Assembly: GCF_031143425.1 (NCBI RefSeq)
Contig: NC_090439.1
Coordinates: 355,068,027 to 355,132,026 of the forward strand
Length of the DNA stretch: 64,000 nt
DNA from: Pleurodeles waltl
Lineage: Eukaryota > Chordata > Amphibia > Caudata > Salamandridae
Direction: 5' to 3'
Positions 46,984-58,608 of this stretch are shown here, piece by piece. Position numbers and translations under genes: made by a program. The first letter of the stretch is position 1. Each line of letters starts with the position of its first letter. The notes below the pieces were generated by a model, which was given only the letters and a program-made list of their open reading frames with translations, searched no databases and was not told where the DNA came from.

Positions 46984-48058
46984 TATTGCAGATGTGTGTT
47001 ACTTTAATGCCTCACTGACTTCGTTGCCTAGTTACCGTTTGATAGTGGTAAAGCCTGTGGATTTTCCTGGGTATATCCTCTATAGTACAATGTCTAATGG
47101 TAATATCCTCCCTCTTGGGGACCTGGGACCTTAGGTCTAATTCTCTTTCCTTTTCTCTCTCTGTAATATTACTATAGCTATATTTCAGTGATGGTATTAC
47201 ATGAGGATATCATTCATTTTCGATGATAAAAAGATGCCAACATTAGTGTGGTATAAACATATGTACTGTTTATGATGACTAAATTCTAGTCGAGCCTTCT
47301 TTCATTAACTTTTTTTATTTGTGTTTTATACGCTGTATCATATGTGATGGTATCACAATATTGTTTCGTTTTCTTTGGCTGTTTGGATATAGCATGCAAT
47401 TTGGAGTCGAAGCTGTGGACCATGACACTAACGTGGGGTGGACTTTGTAATTTTTATGGGGTACTGTGGCTGCTGTGGTGCAGATTGGGGTTTACTTAGC
47501 ATATGGGCTTATTTACATGCTGGTTTAAATTTTTTATTTAAAAAAAAAAAAATAATAATAATAATAATTTTTTCCTTTTTTTATATATATTTTTTTCTTT
47601 TTAAATTCAGATTCTATACCATAAAGGGAGGTGTGGAGTTTATTAACTACTTTGACTAAGGGATTTCGAATAGGGGGCGATTACGTTACATTGTAATAGA
47701 TACACGATGTAATTTTGATTAGAAACGTTGCCATTTTGGCTTCCTTCTTTCCTGATGGTGGTTTTCTGTTTATTAGGATTTTGATAATCGGAGATATTCG
47801 GATTTTTACTTTTGCACATTCAAAGATGGCGCCGACTTCCCTGAACATGTGTTGACGCTCTGGAGGGCCGGATGCGCGTCTCGGTGTGTAGTCCCGCGAT
47901 ATTTGAGCTCTTTCTCCCGTCTATTAAGGATGGCGGGGAAGTGGGCGTTTTGATTTAAAGCCGATCGGAGCTTTCTGTCATTAGGCTTCGTAATGAGTTT
48001 CCAATAACGTTGAAGGAAAGAGGTGAGCTGCGGGGTTTATACTGATGCGCTGAGTGCG
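46984..48058 (+). other. PLE 3' non-coding region
   Basis: About 1.1 kb between the endonuclease stop and the right pseudo-LTR. It contains an A-rich then T-rich low-complexity tract (aataataataat and poly-T, 47540-47600) and a more GC-rich segment (47820-48056). No protein motif was seen. Confidence 0.7.
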
Positions 48059-49009
48059 CGAATATGGTTAGTTCATGTACTTTGGTGGCAATAAGGCAAT
48101 CGGTTAACAACTTTTTCAACTACACTATAGGTTGTACACTACACACCTTATACTTATAATGGAGTTATATACTTAGAGCCATCCGCTGGTAGGTGCTTTG
48201 ACTTGATTGTGGTGGTTCACACGTGGTGTGTTATGTACATTTTTGTTTTTTCCTTTTCCGTTTTGGGTACTGATATTTAATCATTTTTTCACAGTCTTCA
48301 TTCAATACATCAGATGGTCCCTCTGTGCATGAGACCTCTGATATCATGGTGTCATGCGCTATATTCTTTAAGGTATGTTGTTTCTGTATTTAGATCTCTA
48401 TAGTTAGCATATTATGACTATTGGGCTCTGTGGGTCATGTTCGATAATTTTCTGTGGTGGTTTTGCATTAGTTCAGTCTGTGGTTCCCTTCACCTAGATT
48501 GGGTTTTCTGTTTGATATTTATCCGGTCTTTCTCCCCACACGGTTTATTGTCCTGGTTTCTCGCTTTCTTCTCCAAATTGGATGTATATACTTTGGGATG
48601 TATTCGGATATGACTTTAATACATGGGATTTGTAACTTGATCTTATTGTAAATGATGTAAGTGGAACGGTTTCCAATCATGGGCCTTTTCTTTGTTATGT
48701 CTGAGCTTGATTGTTTTATGTGTATTGTTTTGTACTGTTATGCTATGTACTGTGGATATATTGATGTTATTTTATGTATTTGATATTCTTTGCAGTCCTG
48801 AGGAAGTCACGGGGAGCATTCCCTCCCATGACGAAACACGTGTTGGCTGGTTTTTGTTACATTAAAGATTAACATTCCATCCTAAGGACTCCAGTGAAAT
48901 CTTATCTTCATATGTATCTTATCTAACACTGTCATTGTTCTGTTATTTCCAGAGTTATATGTACTGACTTGATACTTGTGATTCACGTGTGCCTTGGTCT
49001 CTGTATTGA
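48059..49009 (+). repeat. Right pseudo-LTR of the PLE
   Basis: Direct repeat of 42528-43478 at an offset of 5,531 bp, about 98% identical. It ends at the right target duplication. Confidence 0.95.
48793..48849 (+). ncRNA. Hammerhead ribozyme motif, right pseudo-LTR
   Basis: Counterpart of the left motif. The cores CTGAGGA and GAAA and the palindromic aacacgtgtt are unchanged. Two of the ~19 pseudo-LTR differences fall here: stem I reads cagtc, which still pairs with ggctg through a U-G wobble, and stem II reads gtcacggg against cccatgac, introducing one C-A mismatch. Activity may be weaker than in the left copy. Confidence 0.75.
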
Positions 49010-50219
49010 CAAATCGTGTCATTGCCCATTTGCAGGTTTAAGTCAGCGACCCCCGTATGCCAGGACAGGGCCTCCATGATGATGGCTGTGGATAGTGTGT
49101 TGTGCGATAAGAGTAAAGTCTGTGCCGGATCGTAGCATTGACCCCCATATGCCAAGAGTGGCCACAGTGGCACAGACTGTCATGCAGTGAGGGTTGGCAC
49201 CTGAGAAGCAGAGGTGCAGCAACCCTTTGTGCCAGGAGGGCCTACCGGAAATAATCTTGCTTTGAAAACCGGCCCGAAATCAGAGAATTGTGAAACTGTA
49301 AAGATCCGTAGGTCATAAGGAGAATTGAAGACTGCACCTGACCAGAACCCGTGGACTGAGTGTGGATGCCGTGGATGCATCATCACATCACTGGGATACG
49401 GATCAGGAGCATCAGAATCAACTCCACTTCACACTGGGGAGCTCAGAACTTACAGTGCAGGAGGAGCATCTCCAATCCCTGCTGGATACAACCACGTTGT
49501 CTCGGAGGAGAGCCTTCTCTTGCAGAGTGCTGCGGCACCTCAGACATGCAGCCAATTCACTGAGCAGGACCAGAGCCTTGCAAGTGCTTGCAGACAGAGC
49601 ACCTGCTGAGACGCTGCATGCTCTCCCTCTGCTGAAGTAGGTTACAAGCCTACCGGGGGGGGTCTCTGCTGCAGCGTCAAGACACTTTTTTACTATTTTT
49701 TAAGAGTCAGAGTGGACGCTTCAGTTAAGGCCTACTAGTGAGCATTTCCTGGATGTGACCAACAGGGAATGGAGAAAAACCCCAAATACATTGCGAGGAG
49801 CAGGTGGGACAGCGATTTGCCAGAGAAACACTAAAACCCCAACCTGAAAGAGGACATTTCGGAACCTGCCCTTGAATGTATAGAGATAGAAATAAAATGC
49901 TTTGTTTTTATTATAAAGATAAGTATGTGACTGGGCTTTGATTTATTAATACTGATATGTGTCCTCCTCCTAACTCCCCTACCCCACCCCACCCCACCCC
50001 AAAGGAGCCTTTGATTAGTCATCCACAGCTACCATTTGAGAGTCAAGTGCAGAAGGGGTAATCAGTGCAGTTGTTCAAGATCCATAAGTCTGGCCTCGGG
50101 ACATCAGAAATAAAAGGCCTCAACCACTACGATTGGGCCCAGTAACAACTGCATGCTCCATGGCCCTCTGAAAGGGGTTCAGACAACTTATATATAGATA
50201 GATAGATATAGAAATTACA
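49010..50219. other. Unassigned, possibly LTR-like debris; includes (CCCCA)n
   Basis: The left end is the PLE target duplication. A segment with aataaaatgctttgttttt (49890-49910) resembles a polyadenylation region, and a (CCCCA)n run lies at about 49980-50001. I recognise no coding motif; the open frames at 49325-49640 are motif-free. Confidence 0.4.
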
Positions 50220-52844
50220 AGGCAGCGGTCACCAGTGTGTAGCTAAATTTAGGTCAAAGTTTCCATAAGAAGAGCATTTTAGTTTGGCTAATAACTGTGC
50301 CGCCATTTGATGAATCTTCACAAAGCTTTTTAAAAACAAAACGTTCATCCACTTACACTCCTTCCTGGAACGTTTCGGAATGATCTGTCAAGCAGGACAG
50401 AGAGAAAGAGGTGGTTTCAAAACACATTTTTCCCATGCAAATTTCCATGGGAGATTTGGTAAAAAGCTAGATTTTTCCTCAGAAAGCATGCTATTTGGAG
50501 TTAATCTGAGAAAATATAGTAATATCTGGACTGCTGTTGTGCCGATATTCTCTGACCGACCACTTTAAAAGGGACTAGTCAAACCTGATTGGTTGGTCAC
50601 ATCCTGAACAATTTTGTGGCGACCACTACAGGCCTCACAAACATGGTCCAGTGCCTTAAAAAGTAATTAAAAATATTTATATTAGGGGGCAGGGTGGGTT
50701 CTCTGTTGGAATTCGATGAATAATGTTTTCTCTCATGATTTTCTCATACTGGCTATGGCAGGTGCTCCAGAAGGTGAAATGAGAGCATATTTTCTGGTCA
50801 TTCACACTATTGTTCTCAGCCATGCGAGAATAAAGTCTGACATATTGAATAAAACATGTACATCCAACAGCAGCCGCCTGTCAGTTGATTCCCCCGTATT
50901 CTACTGCAGCCTCCTACAGTGTTCTTATGAATAACTACAGCTTTAACATTCTTATTTAGGACATAAGCACAGCACACCCACCTGAAGCCATCTTGATTGA
51001 AATAAAGACTGAAACGTACTTTCAACACCCGCAGCAGCCTACCAGTGTTCGCATGAGGAACTAGAGTGGTAACACACTCTACGACGTGTGGCAAACCTGA
51101 ATATCATCTTGATTAAATCAAACTTGTAAAATTGAATATGCTCATAAGAACCAGGGGAAACCTTGGATTTAGTAGAGACCTAGGGTGTACATTGAGTTTT
51201 TGTAGGAACAGTGGTCCCTATGGTATTAATAATAAAGAAGAGAAGATTATTTGCGTTTGAACAAACTCTTTGTATTACTCGTTGTATAAAACACAACCAG
51301 TTAAAATAAATCAGAAGAGTGATCAGAGGGAAGAGGAAAGTGCTTGGTACTGAAACTTATGAATAGCTGTATATGCAAGCTTCAAAATACGTAGTATCAT
51401 CAAATATATAAACAGACCGTAGATGGGTATTATAATAAGAATGGGTCTTATGCCAGCAGGCAATGGTGTTTCAATTCAATCTTAATAGGGGATCATCATC
51501 AGGACTGAGTTGATATTTTCCTGAGACAAAGCTATCAAGGCTGCACGATTACTTTCTCTTGCACAGAGGTGTACAAAACTGCCACTGATCCATATGGACT
51601 ACTCAGTCCATATGGGGGCAGGGGAAGGAGTATCAAGTTGATCATGCAGGGCAGGAGTGGGGGCAATGGAAGCACAATGCACCTTGGAGGACAGGAGGAA
51701 GGGATAACAGCACACACATGGACAAAGGGGGGGGGAAGGTGGGAGAGGGTCATAGGGGTCAGGGGGAGCAAGCTGACCATGCAAGAGAGGTGGAAGCGCC
51801 AGTGGCAGCACAACAGACCATGTATGTCAGGAAAGTGGGTTAGTGGTATCACAACAGACCATGGTGGGCAAGACAGAGAGGACAGAGGCATGCTCAAAGG
51901 ACCATGTAGAGCAGATGCATGGATTTGGACAACAGAGGGCAGGGATGAGGTGGGTAGTAGGAGCAAGCTAAACATGGAAGGATAAGCATAAGGGGTGGTG
52001 GGGGTATAAAAGACCATGCTTGGCAGGATGGACGGGGCAGGGCACAGACTCAGACAATGGAGGGCCGGGTGAAGGAGCAGTGGCACCAAGCTAATCATGG
52101 AATCATGTGGCAGAAATCTTACTACATTAAAAAGGATGGCCTTTGTAGGGACAGTAACCTGTCCAGGGAAAGCTGCCATGATTTGTAAGGGCATGCAGAT
52201 GGTCAATGGATGACACAAAAGGGAGGCAAGGGCAGCAATCTGACCATGGTTAACAGGCCCGTAAGGAGTCGGGGTAGAGGCAGGGGTATCAAGCTGACCA
52301 TGCAAGGCAGACTGACATGGGTAGGGCCAGCACAATGGACCATGGAGGGCAGGCAAGAGTGGGCAGGGGCATTCACACAATGAATGGAGAGCAGGGTCAG
52401 CAAGCTGACCACAGAGAGCAGATGGGAAGGCCCAGGGCATGAAGACATAGAACAGAAGAACAGAGGACCAGCAGGAGAGGAGCAGGGGCAGTAAGCAGGC
52501 CATGGATGGCAGGCTGCGGTGGATGGGTCCTAAACTGGGGATTGGCCTGTGGAAACCCACTGCGAATGGCCAAAGTTGAAATGAGTTAAAAAGTAATGTT
52601 TAACAAAAAGATCACTGAAATTTACCGATCATAGTTCATTTGAGCCAACTATAATTTGTGCCCTCACCATGCAGTGCATATAACTCCACATATTACTTGT
52701 CAAATGGCATCACTTCCAGCAGGTGACTTTGCCACTCCACCCAGGGCAAGTTTTAATACTAGCATGTTTTTGCTCGCTTCACTCATATCTACAGAACTTA
52801 AAAGAATCTTAAAACACTGGCCGCATGAGACACAGGTAGAACGT
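50220..52844. repeat. Long composite repeat, family 2, copy C
   Basis: Colinear with 13660-16600: 50230-50600 matches 13660-14000 (tttccata(a/g)gaagagcattt; gatgaatcttcacaaag; tctgtcaagcagg), 50860-51000 matches 14470-14600 (ctgtcagttga, cctgaagccatcttgattga), the purine-rich array 51560-52540 matches 15360-16380, and 52630-52710 matches 16540-16620. Its right end is cut by the LTR-like element at 52845. Confidence 0.7.
51560..52540. repeat. Purine-rich degenerate minisatellite, second array
   Basis: Units like gcacaatggaccatggagggcagg, spaced about 50-65 bp, with strong purine bias on the plus strand. The minus strand is open for 341 codons (51535-52560), with repeated SALHGPL/PSMV-type peptides that mirror the DNA unit, so it is not evidence of a gene. 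Confidence 0.75.
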
Positions 52845-55545
52845 TGTAGGAAGTTGGCTCTGTATGCACTATTTCAAAGTAAGAAATAGCATGCACAGAG
52901 TCCAAGGGTTCCCCTTAGAGGTAAGATAGTGGCAAAAAGAGATCATTCTAATGCTCTATTTTGTGGTAGTGTGGTCGAGCAGTAGGCTTATCAGAGGGTA
53001 GTGTTAAGCATTTGTTGTACACACACAGGCAATAAATGAGGAACACACACACTCAAAGACAATTCCAGGCCAATATGTTTTTATATAGAAAAATATATTT
53101 TCTTAGTTTATTTGAAGAACCACAGGTTCAAGATTTACACACAATACTTCAAATGAAAGGTATTTCACTCAGGTAATTTAGGAACTTTGAATCAACACAA
53201 TATCATGTACAGTTTTAGCAAAAATGGCAATAAGCTATTTTAAAACTAGACACTGCAATTTTCAACTGTTCCTGGGGGAGGTAAGTTTTGGTTAGTTTTG
53301 CAGGTAAGTAAAACACCTACAGGGTTCAAAGTTGGGTCCAAGGTAGCCCACCGTTGGGGGTTCAGGGCAACCCCAAAGTTACCACACCAGCAGCTCAGGG
53401 CCAGTCAGATGCAGAGGTCAAAGTGGTGCCCAAAACGCATAGGCTTCAATGGAGAAGGGGGTGCCCCGGTTCCAGTCTGCCAGCAGGTAAGTACTTCAGA
53501 GGGCAGACCAGGGGGGGTTTTGTAGGGCACCGGGGGGGACACAAGTCAGCACAAAAAGTACACCCGCAGCGGTACAGGGGCGGCCGGTTGCAGAATGCAA
53601 ACAGGTGTCGGGTTTGCAATTGGTTTCAATGAGAGAATTAGAGGTCTCTTCAGCAAAGCAGGCAGGCAAGGGGGGGGCTCCTCGGGGTAGCCACCACCTG
53701 GGCAAGGGAGAGGGCCACCTGGGGGGTCGCTTCTGCACTGGAGGTCAGATCCTTCAGGTCCTGGGGCTGCGGGTGCAGTGTCTTTACCAGGCGTCGGGTT
53801 CTTAGATGCAGGCAGTCGCGGTCAGGGGGAGCCTCTGGATTCCCTCTGCAGGCGTCGCTGGGGGGCCTCAGGGGGTCAACTCTGGCTACTCACAGGGTCG
53901 CAGTCGCCGGGGAGTCCTCCCTGTAGTGTTGTTTCTCCGCAGGTCAAGCCGGGGCCTCGGGTGCAGAGTGGAAAGTCTCACGCTTCCTGCGGGAAATGTG
54001 CAGTCCTTTAAAGTTTGTTTCTTTGTTGCAAAGTTGTTTCTTCTTTGGAGCCGTTGTCCTCGGGAGTTCTTGGTCCTTTTAGATGCAGGGTAGTCCTCTG
54101 AGGCTTCAGAGGTCACTGGACCCTGGGGAGTGCGTTGCTGGTGCAGTTTTTCTTGAAGTGGGGAGACAGGCCGGTAGGGGCTGGGGCCAAAGCAGTTGGT
54201 GTCTCCGTCTTCTCTGCAGGGCTTCAGGTCAGCAGTCCTTCTTCAGGTTGCAGGAATCGGATTTCCTAGGTTCTGGGGAGCCCCTAAAAACTGAATGTAG
54301 GGGTGTGTTTAGGTCTGGGATGGGCAATAGCCAATGGCTACTGTCCTTGAGAGTGGCTACACCCTCTTTGTGCCTCCTCCCTGAGGGGAGTGGGGCACAT
54401 CCCTATTCCTATTGGGGGAATCCTCCAAAATCAAGATGGAGGATTTCTAAAGGCAGGGGTCACCTCAGCTCAGGACACCTTAGGGGCTGTCCTGACTGGT
54501 GGGTGGCTCCTCCTTGTTTTTCTCATTATCTCCCCTGGACTTTTCACCAAAAGTGGGGGCTGTGTCCAGGGGCGGGCATCTCCACTAGCTGGAGTGCCCT
54601 GGGGCATTGTAACACGAAGCCTGAACCTTTGAGGCTCACTGCTAGGTGTTACAGTTCCTGCAGGGGGGAGGTGTGAAGCACCTCCACCCAGAGCAGGCTT
54701 TTGTTTCTGTCCTTAGAGAGCACAAAGGCCCTCACCACATGGGGTCAGAAACTCGTCTCTCAGCAGCAGGCTTGCACAGACCAGTCAGTCCTGCACTGAA
54801 CAATTGGGTAAAATACAGGGGGCATCTCTAAGATGCCCTCTGTGTGCATTATTTAATAAATCCAACACTGGTATCAGTGTGGGTTTATTATTCTGAGAAG
54901 TTTGATACCAAACTTCCCAGTATTCAGTGTAGCCATTATGGAGCTGTGGAGTTCGTTTTTGACAAACTCCCAGACCATATACTTAATATGGCCACAACTG
55001 TACTTACAATGTCTAAGAATAGACTTAGACACTGTAGGGGCATATTGCTCATCCAGCTATGCCCTCGCCTGTGGTATAGTGCACCCTGCCTTAGGGCTGT
55101 AAGGCCTGCTAGAGGGGTGACTTACCTATGCCACAGGCAGTATTTTGTGTGCATGGCATCCTGAGGGGGATGCCATGTCGACTTTGCCTTTTTCTCCCCA
55201 CCAACACACACAATCTGCAATGGCAGTGTGCATGTGTTAGGTAAGGGGACCCTTAGGGTGGCACAACATATGCTGCAGCCCTTGGGGACCTTCCCTGATC
55301 ACAGGGCCCTTGGTACCACTGGTACCTTTTACAAGGGACTTATCTGTGTGCCAGGGGTGTGCCAATTGTGGAAACAATGGTACATTTTAGGTGAAAGAAC
55401 ACTGGTGCTGGGGCCTGGTTGGCAGGGTCCCAGCACACTTCTCCATAGAACTGTGCCCTATTTGTTAGAACCCAGGGCAGTGAAATGCAGGTTTGAAATG
55501 TTGAGTTTGCGGTTGCACCCAGATGTACAAAAGATTTGTACTACA
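52845..55545. mobile_element. LTR-like element (TGTAGGAAG...GTACTACA), 2.7 kb
   Basis: Begins TGTAGGAAGTTGGCTC at 52845 and ends TTTGTACTACA at 55545, i.e. TGTAG...CTACA inverted termini of LTR type. The interior is G-rich with gtaagtac-like repeats of the cagcaggtaagta block and lacks gag-pol motifs. Open frames such as 54083-54676 are motif-free. The left neighbour is family 2 and the right neighbour is the Gypsy LTR, with no matching target duplication (aacgt, tagct), so one edge is rearranged. I believe this is a separate LTR family from family 1. Confidence 0.65.
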
Positions 55546-55858
55546 TAGCTACATGTGTGGCGTATTCATTCACAAGACGAGAAGATAGGAGATCTGTACC
55601 CCATAGATCGAATGTTCTCTCCCAGAGAGTTTGCTGTGGTCCAAGCAAACAGCTCATGCGTGCCACGTGGCCTCAGTCGAAGTGCAGATGCGATGTCTTG
55701 CGTATTAGGAGTCAAAGCGCAATTCTAGCGTGTGTGAAGCATTTGAGGATAAAGAACTCTTCACAGAGAAGTCTACGCATCACTGGCCAAGAACCTACTA
55801 GCAAGGCCATACAGAGAGGTACAGAGCTACTACGCAATATAAAGCTATACAGTGAAGG

Positions 55859-58608
55859 GAGTGCGTTAGACCTGACAGCCTTAGGGTGGCCAACCCTAAC
55901 GTTTTGCTGGTTTTAGGACTCTGCACACTTTACCACTGCTAACCAGAGCTAAAGTGCATATGCTCTGTCCCTTTAAACATGATGACATTGGATCATACCC
56001 AACTGGATTACTTAGAAGTCCCTAGTAAAGTGAACTATATGTGCCAGGGCCTGTGGATTAAATGCTACTAGTGGGCCTGCAGCACTGATTATGCCACCCA
56101 CTTAAGTAGCCCCTTAACCATGTCTCAGGCCTGCCATTGCAAGGCCTCTGTGTGCAGTTTCACTGCCAATTCGACTTGGCATTTAAAAGTACTTGCCAAG
56201 CCTAAAACTCCCCTTTTTCTACATATAAGTTACCCATAAGGTAGGTCCTAGGTAACCCATAGGGCAGGGTGCTGTGTAGACAAAAGGCAGGACATGTACC
56301 TGTGTAGTTTACAAATCCTGATAGTGTAAAACTCCTAAATTCGTTTTTGCACTGCTGTGAGGCCTGCTCCTTTCATAGGCTAACATTAGGGCTACCCTCA
56401 TATACTGTTTGAGTGGTAGCTGCTGATCTGAAAGGAGTAGGGAGGTCATATTTAGTATGGCCAGAATGGTAATACAAAATCCTGCTGACTGGGGAAGTTG
56501 GATTTAATATTACTATTTTAGAAATGCCACTTTTAGAAAGTGAGCATCTCTCTGCACTTAACTCCTTCTGTGCCTTACAATCCACTTCTGGCTAGGTTCA
56601 GTTGACAGCTCCCTTGTGCATTCACTCAGACAAACCCCAAACACAGGATACTCAGCCTCACTTGCATACATCTGCATTTTGAATTGGTCGCCCTGGGCTG
56701 GGAGGGTGGAGGGCCTGACACTTGCATGTCAAAGGACAGAAGCCTGCCCTCACACAAAGGACTGCCACACCCACTACTGGGACCCTGGCAGACAGGATTG
56801 AACTGAAAGGGAACCTTGTGCACTTCTAAGCCACTCTTTGAAGTCTCCCCCACTTCAAAGGCGCATTCGGATATTTAAACAGGGCTTCTGCCCCTACCAA
56901 CTCAGACACGTCATGGAGAAGAGAACCTGAACCAAAACCAGAACCTGCAACCTGCCAGGAAGTACTGCCTGGCTGCCCAAAGGACTCATCTGACTGCTTT
57001 TTGTCAAGGACTGCTGCCTTGCTGTTGCCCTGCTACCTTGCTGCTCTCTGGCTGTGCTGAGAAGTGCTCTCTAAGGGCTTGGATAGAGCTTACCTCCTCT
57101 TCCCTGAAGTCTCAGGGCCAAAAAGGCTTCATTCCTGCAAGAAGAGGTTCATGTGCGGCAGAAATCACCGCACAGCCTGCATTGCGGTGAAAAATTCACT
57201 GCATGCCGAACCGGAACGACGTAGCCCAACTTTGCAAGGAGAAGATCGACGCAACACTAGCGTAGTGATTGGAAATGTGACACACGCCCCACTGGATCGA
57301 CGCACAGCCGGCGGATGCAGCCCGACTTCCTGAGAGGAACTGACGCAGCGCCTGCCGTGCGGTAGAATTTTCCACGCAACGTCCACCGGATCGACGCAGC
57401 CCCTGTGACTTTGTCCTGCCAGCACCGGATTTCACAAAGCATCGTCCCCGGGCCGTCCGAAAACCCCACAACGCAAAGAGGATCCAAGACCGAGTGCCGG
57501 AAATCTACGCAAAGCCTTCCCTGCATGGAAAATATACGACGCACTGATGTGTGCGGCCCGAGAAATCGACACACACCTCCCTGCTTTCCACGCATCTCCT
57601 CCACTGTGGTTCTTTATAGAGATTTTGAATGCAAACCAGGTACTTTGTGCTTGCAAGGGACATTTGTTGCTTTTAAGAGACCAAAGACACTTTATATCAA
57701 TTTTACAGTGATATTCCAAGATATACTTAATGCATTTTAATCGTTTTGACCTGCAACTTATCAGATAAATATTACATATTTTTCTAAACACTGTGGGGGT
57801 CATTCTAACTCTGGCGGGCGGCGGAGGCCGCCCGCCAGAGTTCCCCTCTCCAGAATACCGCACCGCGGTCAGAAGACCGCTGCGGTTATTCTGTGTTTCC
57901 CGCTGGGCTGGCGGGCGACCGCCAGGAGGCCGCCCGCCAGCCCAGCGGGAAACCCCTTCCCACGAGGAAGCCGGCTCCGAATGGAGCCGGCGGAGTGGGA
58001 AGGTGCGACGGGTGCAGTTGCACCCGTCGCGAATTTCAGTGTCTGCACAGCAGACACTGAAATTCTTTGTGGGGCCCTCTTACGGGGGCCCCTGCAGTGC
58101 CCATGCCATTGGCATGGGCACTGCAGGGGCCCCCAGGGGCACCACGACACCCCATACCGCCATCCTGTTCCTGGCGGGCGAACCGCCAGGAACAGGATGG
58201 CGGTATGGGGTGTCTGAATCCCCATGGCGGCGCAGCAAGCTGCGCCGCAATAGGGGATTCAGCAGGGCAGCGGAAAACCGGCGGGAGACCGCCGGTTTTC
58301 CTCTTCTGACCGCGGCCAAACCGCCGCGGTCAGAATGCCCTGCGGGGCACTGCCAGCCTGTTGGCGGTGCTCCCGCCGACCCTGGCCCCGTCATGTGTGG
58401 TGTATTTTTGTGGTGTTCTACTGTGATACTGCATGATTTATTTACACATTGCCTTCTAAGTTAAGCCTGACTGCTCAGTGCCAAGCTACCAGAGGGTGGG
58501 CACAGGATAATTTGGATTGAGAGTGACTTACCCTGACTAGAGTGAGCATCCTTGCGTGGACGAGGGGTAACCTGACTGCCAACCAAAGACCCTTTTTCTA
58601 ACAGAGTG
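55859..58608 (+). mobile_element. LTR-like repeat, family 1, with 5 bp target duplication, inside Gypsy copy 2
   Basis: The pentamer gagtg occurs at 55859-55863 and 58604-58608. Between them, 55864-58603 starts CGTTAGACCTGACAG (family consensus TGTTAGAC, first base changed) and ends TTTTTCTAACA. The 5 bp duplication with TG...CA-type ends is the strongest evidence here that family 1 is an LTR. On both sides the Gypsy leader continues. The GACGCA-rich part (57140-57610) has exact gatcgacgca at 57244, 57295 and 57389. The hairpin-chain element interrupts it at 57796. Confidence 0.9.
57796..58393. mobile_element. Hairpin-chain MITE: eleven consecutive inverted repeats
   Basis: A GC-rich ~600 bp insertion in family 1, starting gggtcattctaactctgg. 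It is almost entirely inverted repeats (left arm start to right arm end): 57807-57842 (16 bp arms), 57851-57893, 57896-57952 (22 bp), 57955-58003 (with inner 9 bp arms), 58005-58030 (12 bp), 58031-58065 (15 bp), 58084-58134 (24 bp), 58146-58214 (32 bp), 58215-58261, 58273-58300 (12 bp) and 58305-58334 (11 bp). Two pairs abut with no base between them. It has no transposase. I associate this type with Harbinger-related MITEs in newts, from memory. The target duplication is unclear (tg or tgtg). Confidence 0.85.

Larger units (their letters stand above)
42521..49016 (+). mobile_element. Structurally complete Penelope-like element (PLE) with pseudo-LTRs and target duplication
   Basis: A 6,482 bp element (42528-49009) is flanked by caaatcg at 42521-42527 and 49010-49016. 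Two direct repeats of 951 bp (pseudo-LTRs) sit at its ends with no length difference between them. The 4.6 kb between them encodes, on the plus strand, a PLE N-terminal region, an RT with the family's YIDD box, and a C-terminal GIY-YIG endonuclease. A hammerhead ribozyme motif lies in each pseudo-LTR. All these are PLE hallmarks. The coding region has two frame changes and two internal stops, so this copy is probably not autonomous, although its repeats differ by only about 2%. Confidence 0.95.

Noticed and set aside
51535..52560. 341-codon minus-strand open frame
   Set aside because: The peptide repeats follow the DNA minisatellite unit and shift register; homologous array at 15360 gives several unrelated frames.
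54083..54676. 197-codon plus-strand open frame
   Set aside because: Inside a G-rich LTR-like repeat without any recognisable domain.
57793..58464. 223-codon plus-strand open frame
   Set aside because: It is the hairpin-chain element and its edges translated; GC-rich palindromes keep frames open on both strands.
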